From Lachnospiraceae bacterium (GTDB taxonomy: Bacteria > Bacillota > Clostridia > Lachnospirales > Lachnospiraceae), in contig JAFRKV010000037.1 of the NCBI GenBank assembly GCA_017431515.1, forward strand, positions 1 to 64,000: a stretch of DNA of 64,000 nucleotides. The letters run 5' to 3'. The translations under genes and the position numbers were made by a program. The notes beneath the pieces were generated by a model that worked only from the letters and a program-made list of their open reading frames with translations, did not search any database and was not told the origin of the DNA. Positions 8,469 through 18,211 of this stretch are shown one piece after another (the stretch's first letter is position 1; every line of letters starts with the position of its first letter).

Positions 8469-9728
8469 TTATATCGTCGTCGGATCCGTCAGCTTCCCGG
8501 TCAGCGCACTTGCTGCTGCCACTGCGGGGCTCGCCAGATAGATTTCCGAATCCACATGTCCCATGCGGCCCACAAAGTTGCGGTTGGTGGTGGAGACGCA
8601 GCGCTCTCCTTCCGCCAAAATGCCCATGTAACCACCGAGACACGGCCCGCAGGTCGGGGTGGACACCACCGCTCCTGCTTCCACAAAGGTCTTCAAAAGC
8701 CCTTCCTCCATCGCCTGCAGATACACCGCCTGGGTGGCCGGAATGATGATCACGCGCAGACCCTTTTTAACCTTCTTTCCATTCAGGATCTCTGCCGCTG
8801 TCCGCAGATCCTCGATCCGTCCGTTGGTACAGGACCCGATCACCACCTGGTCGATTTTGATCTCATCGATGCTATCAAAGGTATGGGTGTTTTCCGGCAG
8901 ATGCGGGAAGGACACGGTAGATCGCAGCGTGGAAAGATCGATGGTGACTTCCGATGCATACTCCGCATCCGGATCTGCGTCATAAACCGTATAGGGTCTG
9001 CTGCCGTGGGCTTTGAGATAATCTTCGGTCTTTTCATCCACCGGGAAAATCCCGTTCTTGGCGCCGGCTTCGATGGCCATATTTGCGATGGTGAAACGAT
9101 CATCCATGGAAAGATTGGCGACGCCGTCTCCCGTAAATTCGAGCGACTGATAAAGTGCGCCGTCCACGCCGATCTCGCCGATGAGATGTAAGATCACATC
9201 CTTGCCGCTGATCCATTGATTGGGTTTGCCGGTCAATGTCACCTTAATGGCGGAGGGCACCTTAAACCATGCCTTGCCCGTGGCCATACCGGCCGCCATG
9301 TCCGTACTGCCCACGCCGGTGGAGAATGCGCCAAGCGCACCATAGGTACAGGTATGGGAATCTGCGCCGATCACCACATCCCCCGCGACCACCAGTCCTT
9401 TCTCCGGCAGCAGTGCGTGCTCTATGCCCATCTCTCCCACATCGAAGTAATTCGTGATCTCATGCTTTGCGGCAAACTCCCGTACGCATTTACAATGCTC
9501 CGCGGACTTGATGTCCTTATTCGGCACGAAGTGATCCATGACCAACGCGATCTTGTCCTTATGAAACACACCGTTTGTCTTCATCTTGTCCATCTCGTGA
9601 ATCGCAACCGGAGACGTGATGTCATTGCCCAGCACCAGATCCAGCTCCGCTTCCAAAAGCTGTCCTGCCTTTACCTCCGGCAGCTTCGCATGCGCCGCAA
9701 GGATCTTCTGCGTCATTGTCATTCCCAT
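8469..9728 (-). CDS. leuC: 3-isopropylmalate dehydratase large subunit
   Basis: Large subunit carrying the [4Fe-4S] cluster; with LeuD it isomerises 2- to 3-isopropylmalate. The 419-residue length is that of the HacA/LeuC clostridial-archaeal form. Visible signatures are [20 protein letters not shown], the [13 protein letters not shown] cluster cysteine and the second pair in [13 protein letters not shown]. The start is preceded by GAGGAGGAAACGCC. A second in-frame ATG two codons on is an alternative. Upstream is the terminator of hup, so leuC probably has its own promoter in the short gap. Confidence 0.95.
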   Translation of the reverse strand: MGMTMTQKILAAHAKLPEVKAGQLLEAELDLVLGNDITSPVAIHEMDKMKTNGVFHKDKIALVMDHFVPNKDIKSAEHCKCVREFAAKHEITNYFDVGEMGIEHALLPEKGLVVAGDVVIGADSHTCTYGALGAFSTGVGSTDMAAGMATGKAWFKVPSAIKVTLTGKPNQWISGKDVILHLIGEIGVDGALYQSLEFTGDGVANLSMDDRFTIANMAIEAGAKNGIFPVDEKTEDYLKAHGSRPYTVYDADPDAEYASEVTIDLSTLRSTVSFPHLPENTHTFDSIDEIKIDQVVIGSCTNGRIEDLRTAAEILNGKKVKKGLRVIIIPATQAVYLQAMEEGLLKTFVEAGAVVSTPTCGPCLGGYMGILAEGERCVSTTNRNFVGRMGHVDSEIYLASPAVAAASALTGKLTDPTTI

Positions 9729-9775
9729 GGCGTTTCCTCCTCTGTAATCAATTTCGCTTCATTTTATCACATTTC

Positions 9776-9814
9776 AAAAAAAAACGGCAACCCTGAAAAG
9801 GGCTGCCGTTTTTT
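9776..9814 (-). terminator. Rho-independent terminator of hup
   Basis: Stem AAAACGGCA-CCCT / AGGG-TGCCGTTTT around a GAAA-type loop, followed on the minus strand by a run of nine T. It lies 10 bp after the hup stop codon. Confidence 0.9.
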
Positions 9815-9824
9815 CGGAACTGCA

Positions 9825-10106
9825 TTATTTCTTGTTTACCAGATCCTTCAGAGCCTTGCCCGGCTTGAATGCCGGAACAGTAGCTGCTGCAATCTTGATC
9901 TCTTTGCCGGTCTGCGGATTACGGCCGGTACGAGCTGCGCGCTTTCTGGTCTCGAACGTACCGAAGCCCACAAGCTGGATCTTGTCTTTCTTCTTAAGAG
10001 TCTTGCCTACGATCGTCGTGAAAGCGTTAACCGCCTTCTCAGCGTCTTTCTTGGAAAGACCGGCGTCTTTTGCGATTGCTGCTACCAATTCAGTCTTGTT
10101 CATCAA
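9825..10106 (-). CDS. hup: HU-family DNA-binding protein
   Basis: 93-residue histone-like nucleoid protein. It starts [20 protein letters not shown] and carries the HU arm signature [21 protein letters not shown] before the PAFKPGK tail. It acts as a dimer bending DNA. It has its own terminator, and its upstream region carries a TGTTACGATAT motif shared with ireB, so it is likely a monocistronic unit. Confidence 0.96.
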   Translation of the reverse strand: MMNKTELVAAIAKDAGLSKKDAEKAVNAFTTIVGKTLKKKDKIQLVGFGTFETRKRAARTGRNPQTGKEIKIAAATVPAFKPGKALKDLVNKK

Positions 10107-10132
10107 TAAATCCTCCTATTGAGTAATTAATT

Positions 10133-10150
10133 TGTAACCATATCGTAACA
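10133..10150 (-). promoter_or_regulatory. TGTTACGATATnGTTACA motif upstream of hup
   Basis: 18-bp motif identical in 17 positions to one upstream of ireB at 51226-51243. On the minus strand it reads as an extended -10 (TGTTACGAT) followed by GTTACA, 27 nt before the hup ATG. No convincing -35 is seen here. Confidence 0.5.
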
Positions 10151-10206
10151 CTCTTCCGGCGGAAAATCCATAGCAAAACGCCATTTTTTCTATGTTTTTT
10201 ATACTT

Positions 10207-10357
10207 CGAGGCTGATATGGTGCGGTTTTCACGTCTGTATAAACTCCGCAGTGCCCGCACGGAAGCGCTTTGCGCTCCCGTGCGACGTGCTGTCGCACTA
10301 TAAGTCCTCGTCTATACAGCCTCTGGTACGCAAGCGTCCCACGGCTGTATACCCTCG
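10207..10357. repeat. Hairpin-rich intergenic region
   Basis: The 277-bp gap between hup and ilvC contains no gene but several strong inverted repeats: a 12-bp arm hairpin (11 of 12 paired, TTT loop) at 10257-10283, a 7-bp hairpin GTGCGAC/GTCGCAC at 10280-10298 that competes with it, and a 9-bp hairpin TATACAGCC/GGCTGTATA at 10313-10351 with a smaller hairpin inside its loop. CGAGG at 10207 can close the region with CCTCG at 10353. No T-run follows on either strand. Confidence 0.6.
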
Positions 10358-10383
10358 GCCTTGCACTGCTCCCTTATGGTCGA

Positions 10384-11433
<1,050 letters not shown>

Positions 11434-11444
11434 CTATATAATCA

Positions 11445-11942
11445 TTATAAATTGATCACATCGTCAGCGCCCCGCGACAACCCGGTCAGTCCCGTCCGCG
11501 CAAGCTCCAGTATTTCGTAATCGGACAGCAAGGTCAAAAACGCATCCAGCTTGTCCTGGGTTCCGGTCAGCTCCACCACCATGGCGTCCTTCGTCGTGGA
11601 GACGATCCTGCCGTGATAGATCTCCGTCACGTTGATAACCTGCTGGCGTTCCACATTGTTGGCACGGATCTTGACCAGGATCAGTTCCCGGCAGACGGAG
11701 TTTCTGGCCTTCAGCTTTTTGATGTACTTCACATCTTCCAGCTTCATGAGCTGCTTCTCGATCTGTTCTAGGATCTGTTCATCACCGCTGGTCACAATGG
11801 TCAGTCTCGTAAACCTGGGATCCATCGTGGGCCCTGTGGAAATACTGTCGATATTGTAACCCCTGCGGGAAAAAAGGCCGGAGACATGGCTCAACACGCC
11901 GGGGTTGTTCTCTACCAAAACCGATAAAATCTGCTGTTTCAT
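11445..11942 (-). CDS. ilvN: Acetolactate synthase regulatory (small) subunit
   Basis: 165-residue regulatory subunit that confers valine feedback on acetolactate synthase. The N-terminal ACT domain reads LSVLVENNPGVLSHVSGLFSRRGYNIDSIS, the family signature; the C-terminal half has the IYHGRIVSTTKDAMVVELTG segment of the second domain. It lies directly before ilvC but without the catalytic ilvB gene, so the catalytic subunit must be encoded elsewhere. An alternative symbol is ilvH. Confidence 0.94.
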   Translation of the reverse strand: MKQQILSVLVENNPGVLSHVSGLFSRRGYNIDSISTGPTMDPRFTRLTIVTSGDEQILEQIEKQLMKLEDVKYIKKLKARNSVCRELILVKIRANNVERQQVINVTEIYHGRIVSTTKDAMVVELTGTQDKLDAFLTLLSDYEILELARTGLTGLSRGADDVINL

Positions 11943-11975
11943 AACACGTCCATTCTAAACCATTCTATAGATTTG

Positions 11976-13832
11976 TCAATCTTCCACCACATCCGCTCCG
12001 GCGTCGCCGTCGCCACCGGAATTGCCGATCACACCACCGTCTCCCAAGTCCCCGGCGGCTTCCTCTGCCGCAGGCTCTTCCATGACAGCCGATCCGTTCT
12101 TCGAGGGCAATGTCTGCGCCCATGCATCGATCGCGTCTGCAAATCCCTGCTCATAAGCATCCGCATTGCCGATAGCATTTTGAATATCGCTGGCCACCGA
12201 CATAAACGCCACCTCCGCCAGCAGCGACTCCACACCCATGTTGGAGTCCTTGTAAAGATTTGCACCGAAATATGGGTTTCTCCCGTCGATGTATGCGTTG
12301 GTCCAGATTGAGCCCGGTTCTCTGATCATATAGAGATAATCCGTATCCAATGTCAGGTCATAGGGGGCAAAATTATTCTTGGCCGCCTTCTGGTTGGCGC
12401 TGTCGATCTGTTCCTGGGTATACATCTTGACATACACGCCGTCCCGCACTTTATAGGATTTCTGGTTGGAGTACACTGCGCCGGATTCCTGCACCACCGT
12501 GTCTGCGATCAATCCGGCCAGTTCCGTGTCTCCCCTTCCGCTGCAGTAGATCTCGAATCCGCCCTTGGTCACTTCCTTATTGCTGTTGAAATGAATGGAC
12601 AAACATACCTTCGCGCGGGAAGCGCAGGCCTTGTTGACCCGCCCGTCAGGATCATACATCGTATAAGCCATGTCCTCGTTGGGATCCTCTGTGCCGTCTC
12701 TTGTCAGCAGCACCTTATAGCCCTTTGCCGTCAGCTTCTCCGCAATGGCTGTGGCATACTGCAGCGTCAGTTGGGCCTCGGTCATATTGCTGTTGGACGC
12801 ACCCGGATCCCTGCCGCCGTGTCCGGCATCAATGGCGAAGTCATAAACCTCCGCCGGCAATGCGGCCGGTTCTTTTCGCATCTCCATAAAGGGCTGCATC
12901 GTGACGGGATCCTGCCCGAATTGAAGTTTCACTTCCTCATTGCCGCCATTACGCGTGATGGTGAAATAATCCACCGGTGCCATCTTGGATAGGTCTGTCA
13001 GGCTGTGCCGCGACTCGCTCCCATCGGCATAAACCGCATGTAAAAGCACCGAATAGACCCCATCCGGCAGCGCCTCCATGCTGATCCCGGCATTGATTTC
13101 TTCTGAGGTGGTAAAGGTAAGATTGCCCAGTTCATCTGCCGTAAACACCACGGGATACGATGCCCTGCCGTTCGGATCCGGCGGCAGCGTCTCCTCGGTC
13201 TCCGTCTCCGTTTCCTGTTCCGATTCGGCTTCCTTTTTCCCGGAAAAGAGCTTTTCAAAAAAGCCCGGCTCTGTTTCTTTCTCTTCTGCCGTCTCCACAT
13301 GCGGCACAAGCTTCGTCTCGTAGGCATCATGCAGTTCCAGAGAAAGCGCCGTCACCGTCTGTCCGTTCTCCGGTGTCATGGTTCCGATCAGCCTCAGCCA
13401 CGATCCGTAGGTACCATAGGACAACACGGGAACCGCGCCTCCTGTGGCATCTCTGAGCCCTACGAACTCCTGCACCTCATCAAATTCCGGTTCCTTCGTC
13501 TCCGGGTTTTCTTTATGCAGCACCTTAATGAGCACAATGGCAAGCAGCAACACCAGCAGCGCGATCACCAGCAGTATCACAAGCCGCCGTATCATGCGCT
13601 GCCGCTTCCTTTTTTTGCGGATCGCCATCCGCCGTCTGCGTTCCGCTTCCGTCATGGGTCTTCTTTGACCGGAGCCGCTGCTGCGCGGATGCTGCGGTGC
13701 CGCCCCGCTGCGGGGCCGTTCCGCTCTATGTGTTTGATTTTGCCCGCCGGACTGACCCGAGGGCGGCCGTCTGTTGGGCGGGCTCTTCCGCGGCGTCATA
13801 TCCGGCGAGATATGGATGGTCTTCTTTTCCAT
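11976..13832 (-). CDS. Membrane-anchored N-acetylmuramoyl-L-alanine amidase
   Basis: 618-residue cell-wall hydrolase of the amidase_3 family, cutting the bond between muramic acid and the stem peptide. The N-terminal 80 residues are a basic, Pro/Arg-rich cytoplasmic tail; one membrane segment follows at about 83-103. An Ig-like region of some 200 residues with a Glu/Thr-rich insert precedes the catalytic domain at about 335-555, with FAIDAGHGGRDPGAS, SIHFNSN and the AEVAFMS glutamate. The last 50 residues are Ala/Gly/Asp-rich and probably disordered. The long cytoplasmic tail is unusual for a secreted amidase and suggests regulation from the inside. It follows the acyltransferase-like gene by 16 bp. 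Confidence 0.88.
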   Translation of the reverse strand: MEKKTIHISPDMTPRKSPPNRRPPSGQSGGQNQTHRAERPRSGAAPQHPRSSGSGQRRPMTEAERRRRMAIRKKRKRQRMIRRLVILLVIALLVLLLAIVLIKVLHKENPETKEPEFDEVQEFVGLRDATGGAVPVLSYGTYGSWLRLIGTMTPENGQTVTALSLELHDAYETKLVPHVETAEEKETEPGFFEKLFSGKKEAESEQETETETEETLPPDPNGRASYPVVFTADELGNLTFTTSEEINAGISMEALPDGVYSVLLHAVYADGSESRHSLTDLSKMAPVDYFTITRNGGNEEVKLQFGQDPVTMQPFMEMRKEPAALPAEVYDFAIDAGHGGRDPGASNSNMTEAQLTLQYATAIAEKLTAKGYKVLLTRDGTEDPNEDMAYTMYDPDGRVNKACASRAKVCLSIHFNSNKEVTKGGFEIYCSGRGDTELAGLIADTVVQESGAVYSNQKSYKVRDGVYVKMYTQEQIDSANQKAAKNNFAPYDLTLDTDYLYMIREPGSIWTNAYIDGRNPYFGANLYKDSNMGVESLLAEVAFMSVASDIQNAIGNADAYEQGFADAIDAWAQTLPSKNGSAVMEEPAAEEAAGDLGDGGVIGNSGGDGDAGADVVED

Positions 13833-13848
13833 ATGATTATTTTATGAG

Positions 13849-14520
13849 TCAGTCTTCTGTCTTTTGCACGATTTCATCCTGCTTCTTAAAAATGGCATTG
13901 GCAGGAATCACTCCCCGTACACAGGATACAGGATAGATATTCGTATGCCTTCCGATCACGGTGCCCGGATTCAGGACGCTGTTGCAGCCAACCTCCACGT
14001 AATCCCCCAGCATGGCGCCGAATTTCTTCAGACCCGTCTCGATCTTTTCTCCGCCGTTCTTGACCACCACAAGGGTCTTATCGGATTTCACGTTGGAGGT
14101 GATGGACCCTGCGCCCATGTGGGAACGGTGTCCGAGGATCGAATCCCCCACATAATTATAATGGGGCACCTGCACGTGGTTAAACAGCACCACGTTTTTC
14201 AGCTCGGTGGAATTGCCCACGACGCACCCCTTCCCGACGATGGCGCTGCCGCGGAGAAAGGCACATTGCCGGATCTCGGCTTCCTCATCAATGATGAGAT
14301 ACTCCCCGAGATACGCGGAATCAAACACCTTCGCGCTTTTTGCCACCCAGACATGAGGGCTTCGTTCTTCAAAGCGATCCTTCGGAAGCGTCGGGCCGCA
14401 TTTTGCGATAAAGTCCTTGATCTTCGGCAGGACCTCCCAGGGATAGGTCGCCCCTTCGAAAAGAGGGGCTGCGATCGTTTCGTTCAGATCATACAGATTT
14501 TGAATGGCTGCTGCTTCCAT
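13849..14520 (-). CDS. Left-handed beta-helix (GlmU-like) protein
   Basis: 223-residue protein made largely of hexapeptide repeats of the left-handed parallel beta-helix type, from about residue 60 on (AKSAKVFDSAYLGEYLIIDE, then repeated IVGKGCVVGNST units). It lacks the nucleotidyltransferase half of GlmU, so at most it acts as an acyltransferase on a sugar nucleotide; substrate unknown. The start has AAAAGGAGTAAAAA before the ATG, and its first 32 bp overlap the 3' end of topB. Confidence 0.75.
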   Translation of the reverse strand: MEAAAIQNLYDLNETIAAPLFEGATYPWEVLPKIKDFIAKCGPTLPKDRFEERSPHVWVAKSAKVFDSAYLGEYLIIDEEAEIRQCAFLRGSAIVGKGCVVGNSTELKNVVLFNHVQVPHYNYVGDSILGHRSHMGAGSITSNVKSDKTLVVVKNGGEKIETGLKKFGAMLGDYVEVGCNSVLNPGTVIGRHTNIYPVSCVRGVIPANAIFKKQDEIVQKTED

Positions 14521-16585
14521 TTTTTACTCCTTTTCCTGTCTTGGTTGCTTTTGCGGCGGTGCTTTTCACATTGGCACGGATTTGTGAAAGGATGTCACGG
14601 CTGCGGTCCGTCCGTCGTATGGCTTCAATATACTTCCGCACATACCGTTCCAGAATCTCCCGGTACTCCTCCGCCGTGATCTCGCCCTGTTCCACCTTGG
14701 ACAGCCCTTTTTCCCAGCTGGCGGTCATTTCCGCATTCAGCATGGAGGGCAGCGTCTGCACCACCACTTCGTAGATCATTTCCCCCAGCCTTCCCGGCGT
14801 CAGAATCTGGCTTTTCGGATTCAGTTCCAAATAGCGGATCTTCACCAGTTTTTCGATGATTCCGGCCCGTGTTGCGGACGTCCCGATGCCTGCGCCTTTG
14901 ATCTGGGCTCGAAGTTCCTCGTCCTCAATGAGCTGCCCGGCATTTTCCATGGCAAGCACCATAGACCCGGAGGTGTAACGCTTCGGCGGCGACGTCTTGC
15001 CGGTCTTGGTGGAAAAGCCTGCCACCTCCACCCGGTCGCCTTTTTTCAGATGCTCGATGAGAGAAAGGAAGGCAGCGGAGTCGTTTTCCGTCTCCTCGCT
15101 TTCTTCCGACTCCACTTCCGCAGCTTCCTCCGTCGGACGTCTGCTCTCCCCAGACGCCTCATCTTTGTTCTCTTTTTGCGGCTTGGCGATTTCAAAAAAG
15201 CCGGGTTCCTTCAGCACTTTGGCGTTTGTGAAAAAGCATTCGCTCCCGACCCTGACCGTCAGCGCGGCTTTCCGGAATACTGCCGGCGGATAAAAGATGC
15301 TTAAGAATCGTCTTACGATCAAATCATACACCTTTTTTTCCAATTCCGTCAAAGAGGGATATCCGTTCAGCACCCCCGTTGGGATGATGGCATAATGGTC
15401 CGTCACCTTCTTATCATCGGTATACTGGGTTTTATCAAGATTTGCGTAAAGTTTTTGCTCCAGTATGGCTGAGGCAAAATTTGCCGTGGGCGGGTAATGT
15501 TTTAACCCGGCGATATTTTTGCCGATCTCTTTTGCGATGGCCGTGGTCAGCACACGCGCATCCGTACGAGGATAGGTGGTGAATTTCTTTTCGTAGAGGT
15601 TCTGCGCTACTTTTAAGGTTTGCTCAGGGTTGATTTTGAATCGTTTGCTGCATTCCGCCTGAAGCTCTGCCAGATTAAAAAGCAGGGGCGGCTTTTTCTT
15701 TTCCGTGGATTTGGAAAGGGAAAGGATCTCCCCCTCTTGGAAGGTGGCCAGAGACGCGATAAACGCCTCGGCATCTTCTTTTTTCAGAAAGCCGTTTTCT
15801 TTATACAGCTTCGGCGATCCTTCATAGGCTGAGCCTTCCACCGCCTTAAACTCGCCGGAAAAAGTGTTCTCTCCTCTTTTAAAATGTCCCAGCACCCGGA
15901 AAAATTCCGTCTCCTGAAAGGCGCGGATCTCCCGTTCCCGTCTGACCACCATGCCAAGCACGCAGGTCATGACACGGCCGATGGCAATCGCCGCATATTT
16001 TTTCGTCTGTGCCTCCTGATTGATCATGCGCCCGTACTTGACGGAAAGCGCCCGGGAAAAATTGATGCCCATGGCATAATCCTCGATGGCCCGCATGATT
16101 CCGGCATTCGCCAGATTGTCATAGGCTTCGATGGGTTTCGCCTCACGAATGCCGCGCAGGATCTCCTCCTCCGTGCAGGAATCGATCCACACCCTGCGTT
16201 CGATCATGCCTTTGCGCACGCCGCCGAAGTTGCGGATCAGCTGGATAATGACCTCTCCCTCGCGCCCGGAGTCTCCCGCATAGAGGATTCCCTCGATGTC
16301 GTCCCGGTGCATCAGGGAATGTACCGTTTCATACTGTTCTTTGACATTTGAAATCACAGCGTAACGATAGGTATCAGGCAAAAATGGAAGATCTTCCATC
16401 TTCCATTTTGCATACTTCTCATCATATTTTTCGGGGTAACTCATCTCGATCAGGTGCCCGACGCACCATGTGATGACATAAGAATCGTTTTCGATATAGC
16501 CTTTGTAGGAGCCCTGCACCTTCAGAATCGCGGCATACTCTCTGGCGACAGAGGGTTTTTCCGTAATGATCAGCGTTTTTCCCAT
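14489..16585 (-). CDS. topB: DNA topoisomerase III
   Basis: 698-residue type IA topoisomerase that decatenates and relaxes DNA. It shows the Toprim start LIITEKPSVAREYAAIL, the SGREGEV acidic motif, and the active-site tyrosine in TTYPRTDARVL. A Glu/Ser-rich insert of some 30 residues lies at about 475-505. Cysteine-rich C-terminal zinc ribbons are absent; the tail is basic instead (VKSTAAKATKTGKGVKNG). It starts one base after the stop of the ATPase gene, so the two are almost certainly co-transcribed. Confidence 0.94.
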   Translation of the reverse strand: MGKTLIITEKPSVAREYAAILKVQGSYKGYIENDSYVITWCVGHLIEMSYPEKYDEKYAKWKMEDLPFLPDTYRYAVISNVKEQYETVHSLMHRDDIEGILYAGDSGREGEVIIQLIRNFGGVRKGMIERRVWIDSCTEEEILRGIREAKPIEAYDNLANAGIMRAIEDYAMGINFSRALSVKYGRMINQEAQTKKYAAIAIGRVMTCVLGMVVRREREIRAFQETEFFRVLGHFKRGENTFSGEFKAVEGSAYEGSPKLYKENGFLKKEDAEAFIASLATFQEGEILSLSKSTEKKKPPLLFNLAELQAECSKRFKINPEQTLKVAQNLYEKKFTTYPRTDARVLTTAIAKEIGKNIAGLKHYPPTANFASAILEQKLYANLDKTQYTDDKKVTDHYAIIPTGVLNGYPSLTELEKKVYDLIVRRFLSIFYPPAVFRKAALTVRVGSECFFTNAKVLKEPGFFEIAKPQKENKDEASGESRRPTEEAAEVESEESEETENDSAAFLSLIEHLKKGDRVEVAGFSTKTGKTSPPKRYTSGSMVLAMENAGQLIEDEELRAQIKGAGIGTSATRAGIIEKLVKIRYLELNPKSQILTPGRLGEMIYEVVVQTLPSMLNAEMTASWEKGLSKVEQGEITAEEYREILERYVRKYIEAIRRTDRSRDILSQIRANVKSTAAKATKTGKGVKNGSSSHSKSV

Positions 16586-16586
16586 G

Positions 16587-17948
16587 TTATAATTCGTTCA
16601 TATCGATCAGAACGATCGTATCATCCTTCTTTGCCAGTGCGCTCAGATCCATGTCAAATCCCCGTGCGGAGAACAGATAGAGATAATCTGCGGACACATG
16701 AGCCAGCTTCATCCGTTCCCTCAGTTCATCCACCATCTTCGTGGATATCTGTGTTCCGGACCAATTGCAAAGAGAGACAATACTGTTACGCGCATGGTTT
16801 TGCGCGATAATATCGATATTTCCTTTCTTGCCGATCCAGGTGCCCATCTTGGCGATCTTGATCGGAAGCTTCTCGATCTGGTTCAGCAGGTCGAGGTATT
16901 CACTGCAGACATCGATGAAGTAACGGGTCAGATAAGCATCCAGTTCCCGCTCGATGTATTTTTCATAAAACTTCTCCGGCTCCAGTGTATAAAGCTCCGA
17001 AAGATGCGGATAAACAAAATGGAACCAGAAGTTGACAAAGGTGTTGCTGATGCGGTACACACCCTTCTTGGTGTTTTCCCATCCGCCGGTTTCAAAGGAG
17101 ATCACCTTCTCGATGACCTCAAACTCCATGAGGTTCTTCATATAGACACTGATCTTCGCACGGGAGAACCCGGTATCGAGGAACAGGTCATTCAGCTTGT
17201 TATTGCCGGAGGCCAGGGACGCTAAAATCGTCTGATAAACCGCCAGCTCTCTGAGTTCGGATGCGATGAACCGCTCTGCGGCGCCAAACAGGAAGCCGTC
17301 TCTGGACAAAATGTGCTTGCATACATTTTCCCTGACGGAAAGGGTACCGTCCCAACGACGCACATATTCCGGCACACCGCCGATGATCCCGTAAATCTGG
17401 ACTGATTCACTGGTGGAATACTTCGGAAAATGACGTACCACATCAAGGAACGTATCGTCCGGCAGCATCACCTTTGCATCCAACTGCTTTTCAAATTGAT
17501 TCGGAAGCAGCGGCACATCCTTATTGACCCACACCAATGAAGAGGTGGCCAGAATGATCAGCACCGGCCCCGGATAATACTGTTTCTTTTTTAATTTGAT
17601 TAAATGGGAAAGGAACTCTTCGTCCTTCTTGACCAGATACTGGAACTCATCCAGCACCAATACCAGCTTCTTTTCGTTTCCGCTGCGAATGCGGTCAAAG
17701 AAATGCTCGTAAGTATAGTCCTGCAGCTTTACTTCGTAGTCGGCTTCGATCTTTTTGCCCAGCAGCTCCTTCTGCTGCTTCTCCGAAGCGTTAGCGCACC
17801 GGTAATAAAAGAACGGCTTGTTTTTTGCGAATGTGCGAAGCAGATCTTCTTTTTCCGAGCCTTCACGTCCGTACAGAAGGATCAGGTGATTTTCCTCTCC
17901 CTCATAGTACTTTTCAAGCTCTTGAATCTCTGTCTTTCTGGTGATCAT
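16587..17948 (-). CDS. AAA ATPase/DUF234-type protein, degenerate
   Basis: 453-residue protein of the archaeal-ATPase/DUF234 layout: AAA ATPase, winged helix, then a PD-(D/E)XK-like C-terminal domain. The P-loop is degenerate (LLYGREGSEKEDLL in place of GxxxxGKT), while the Walker B segment LVLVLDEFQYL is intact. At the C-terminus WIGKKGNIDIIA stands where active members carry a KGNEIDIVA-like segment, and SLCNW replaces the usual lysine-containing ECKW. So both ATP hydrolysis and nuclease activity look doubtful. The family often handles DNA or partners a toxin, but no function is established for this copy. It sits one base upstream of topB and behind a strong promoter with a long leader. Confidence 0.75.
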   Translation of the reverse strand: MITRKTEIQELEKYYEGEENHLILLYGREGSEKEDLLRTFAKNKPFFYYRCANASEKQQKELLGKKIEADYEVKLQDYTYEHFFDRIRSGNEKKLVLVLDEFQYLVKKDEEFLSHLIKLKKKQYYPGPVLIILATSSLVWVNKDVPLLPNQFEKQLDAKVMLPDDTFLDVVRHFPKYSTSESVQIYGIIGGVPEYVRRWDGTLSVRENVCKHILSRDGFLFGAAERFIASELRELAVYQTILASLASGNNKLNDLFLDTGFSRAKISVYMKNLMEFEVIEKVISFETGGWENTKKGVYRISNTFVNFWFHFVYPHLSELYTLEPEKFYEKYIERELDAYLTRYFIDVCSEYLDLLNQIEKLPIKIAKMGTWIGKKGNIDIIAQNHARNSIVSLCNWSGTQISTKMVDELRERMKLAHVSADYLYLFSARGFDMDLSALAKKDDTIVLIDMNEL

Positions 17949-18075
17949 AAACTGTCTAACTCCCCTGAATCTTGTAAACGGCTGTTATCCGTCCACATGA
18001 AGAATGCGAAAGCGCTCTGTTTCTTTGCCCCTTCGCAATCTACGCGCCTCCCCGACTACACCCGGGTGAAACGAC
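17949..18075 (-). other. Structured 5' leader of the ATPase-topB unit
   Basis: About 125 nt of leader RNA between the predicted promoter and the ATPase ATG. It can form CCCG...CGGG and TGCGAA...TTCGCA hairpins. I could not match it to a riboswitch class I know. Confidence 0.4.
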
Positions 18076-18081
18076 AGGAAA

Positions 18082-18110
18082 ATCATATCACAATTTAAGT
18101 TCATTTTCAA
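18082..18110 (-). promoter_or_regulatory. Promoter of the ATPase-topB unit
   Basis: TTGAAA (18105-18110) and TATGAT (18082-18087) on the minus strand, with exactly 17 bp between them. Confidence 0.7.
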
Positions 18111-18145
18111 CGTGAGAATGAAAAAAAATAAATGTTTTTTATACA

Positions 18146-18174
18146 TGAAAAACGCCCTAAACAGGGCGTTTCTA
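18146..18174 (-). terminator. Terminator of asd
   Basis: Stem AAACGCCCT / AGGGCGTTT with a GTTT-type loop followed by T residues on the minus strand, about 40 bp beyond the asd stop. Confidence 0.85.
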
Positions 18175-18211
18175 GATATTGTAGAATCCTCTTTCAAAGA
18201 ACACAAGTTAT

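Noticed and set aside
17949..18075. Cyclic-di-GMP or other known riboswitch in the ATPase leader
   Set aside because: Hairpins are present but I could not match the conserved core of GEMM, SAM, TPP or T-box elements.
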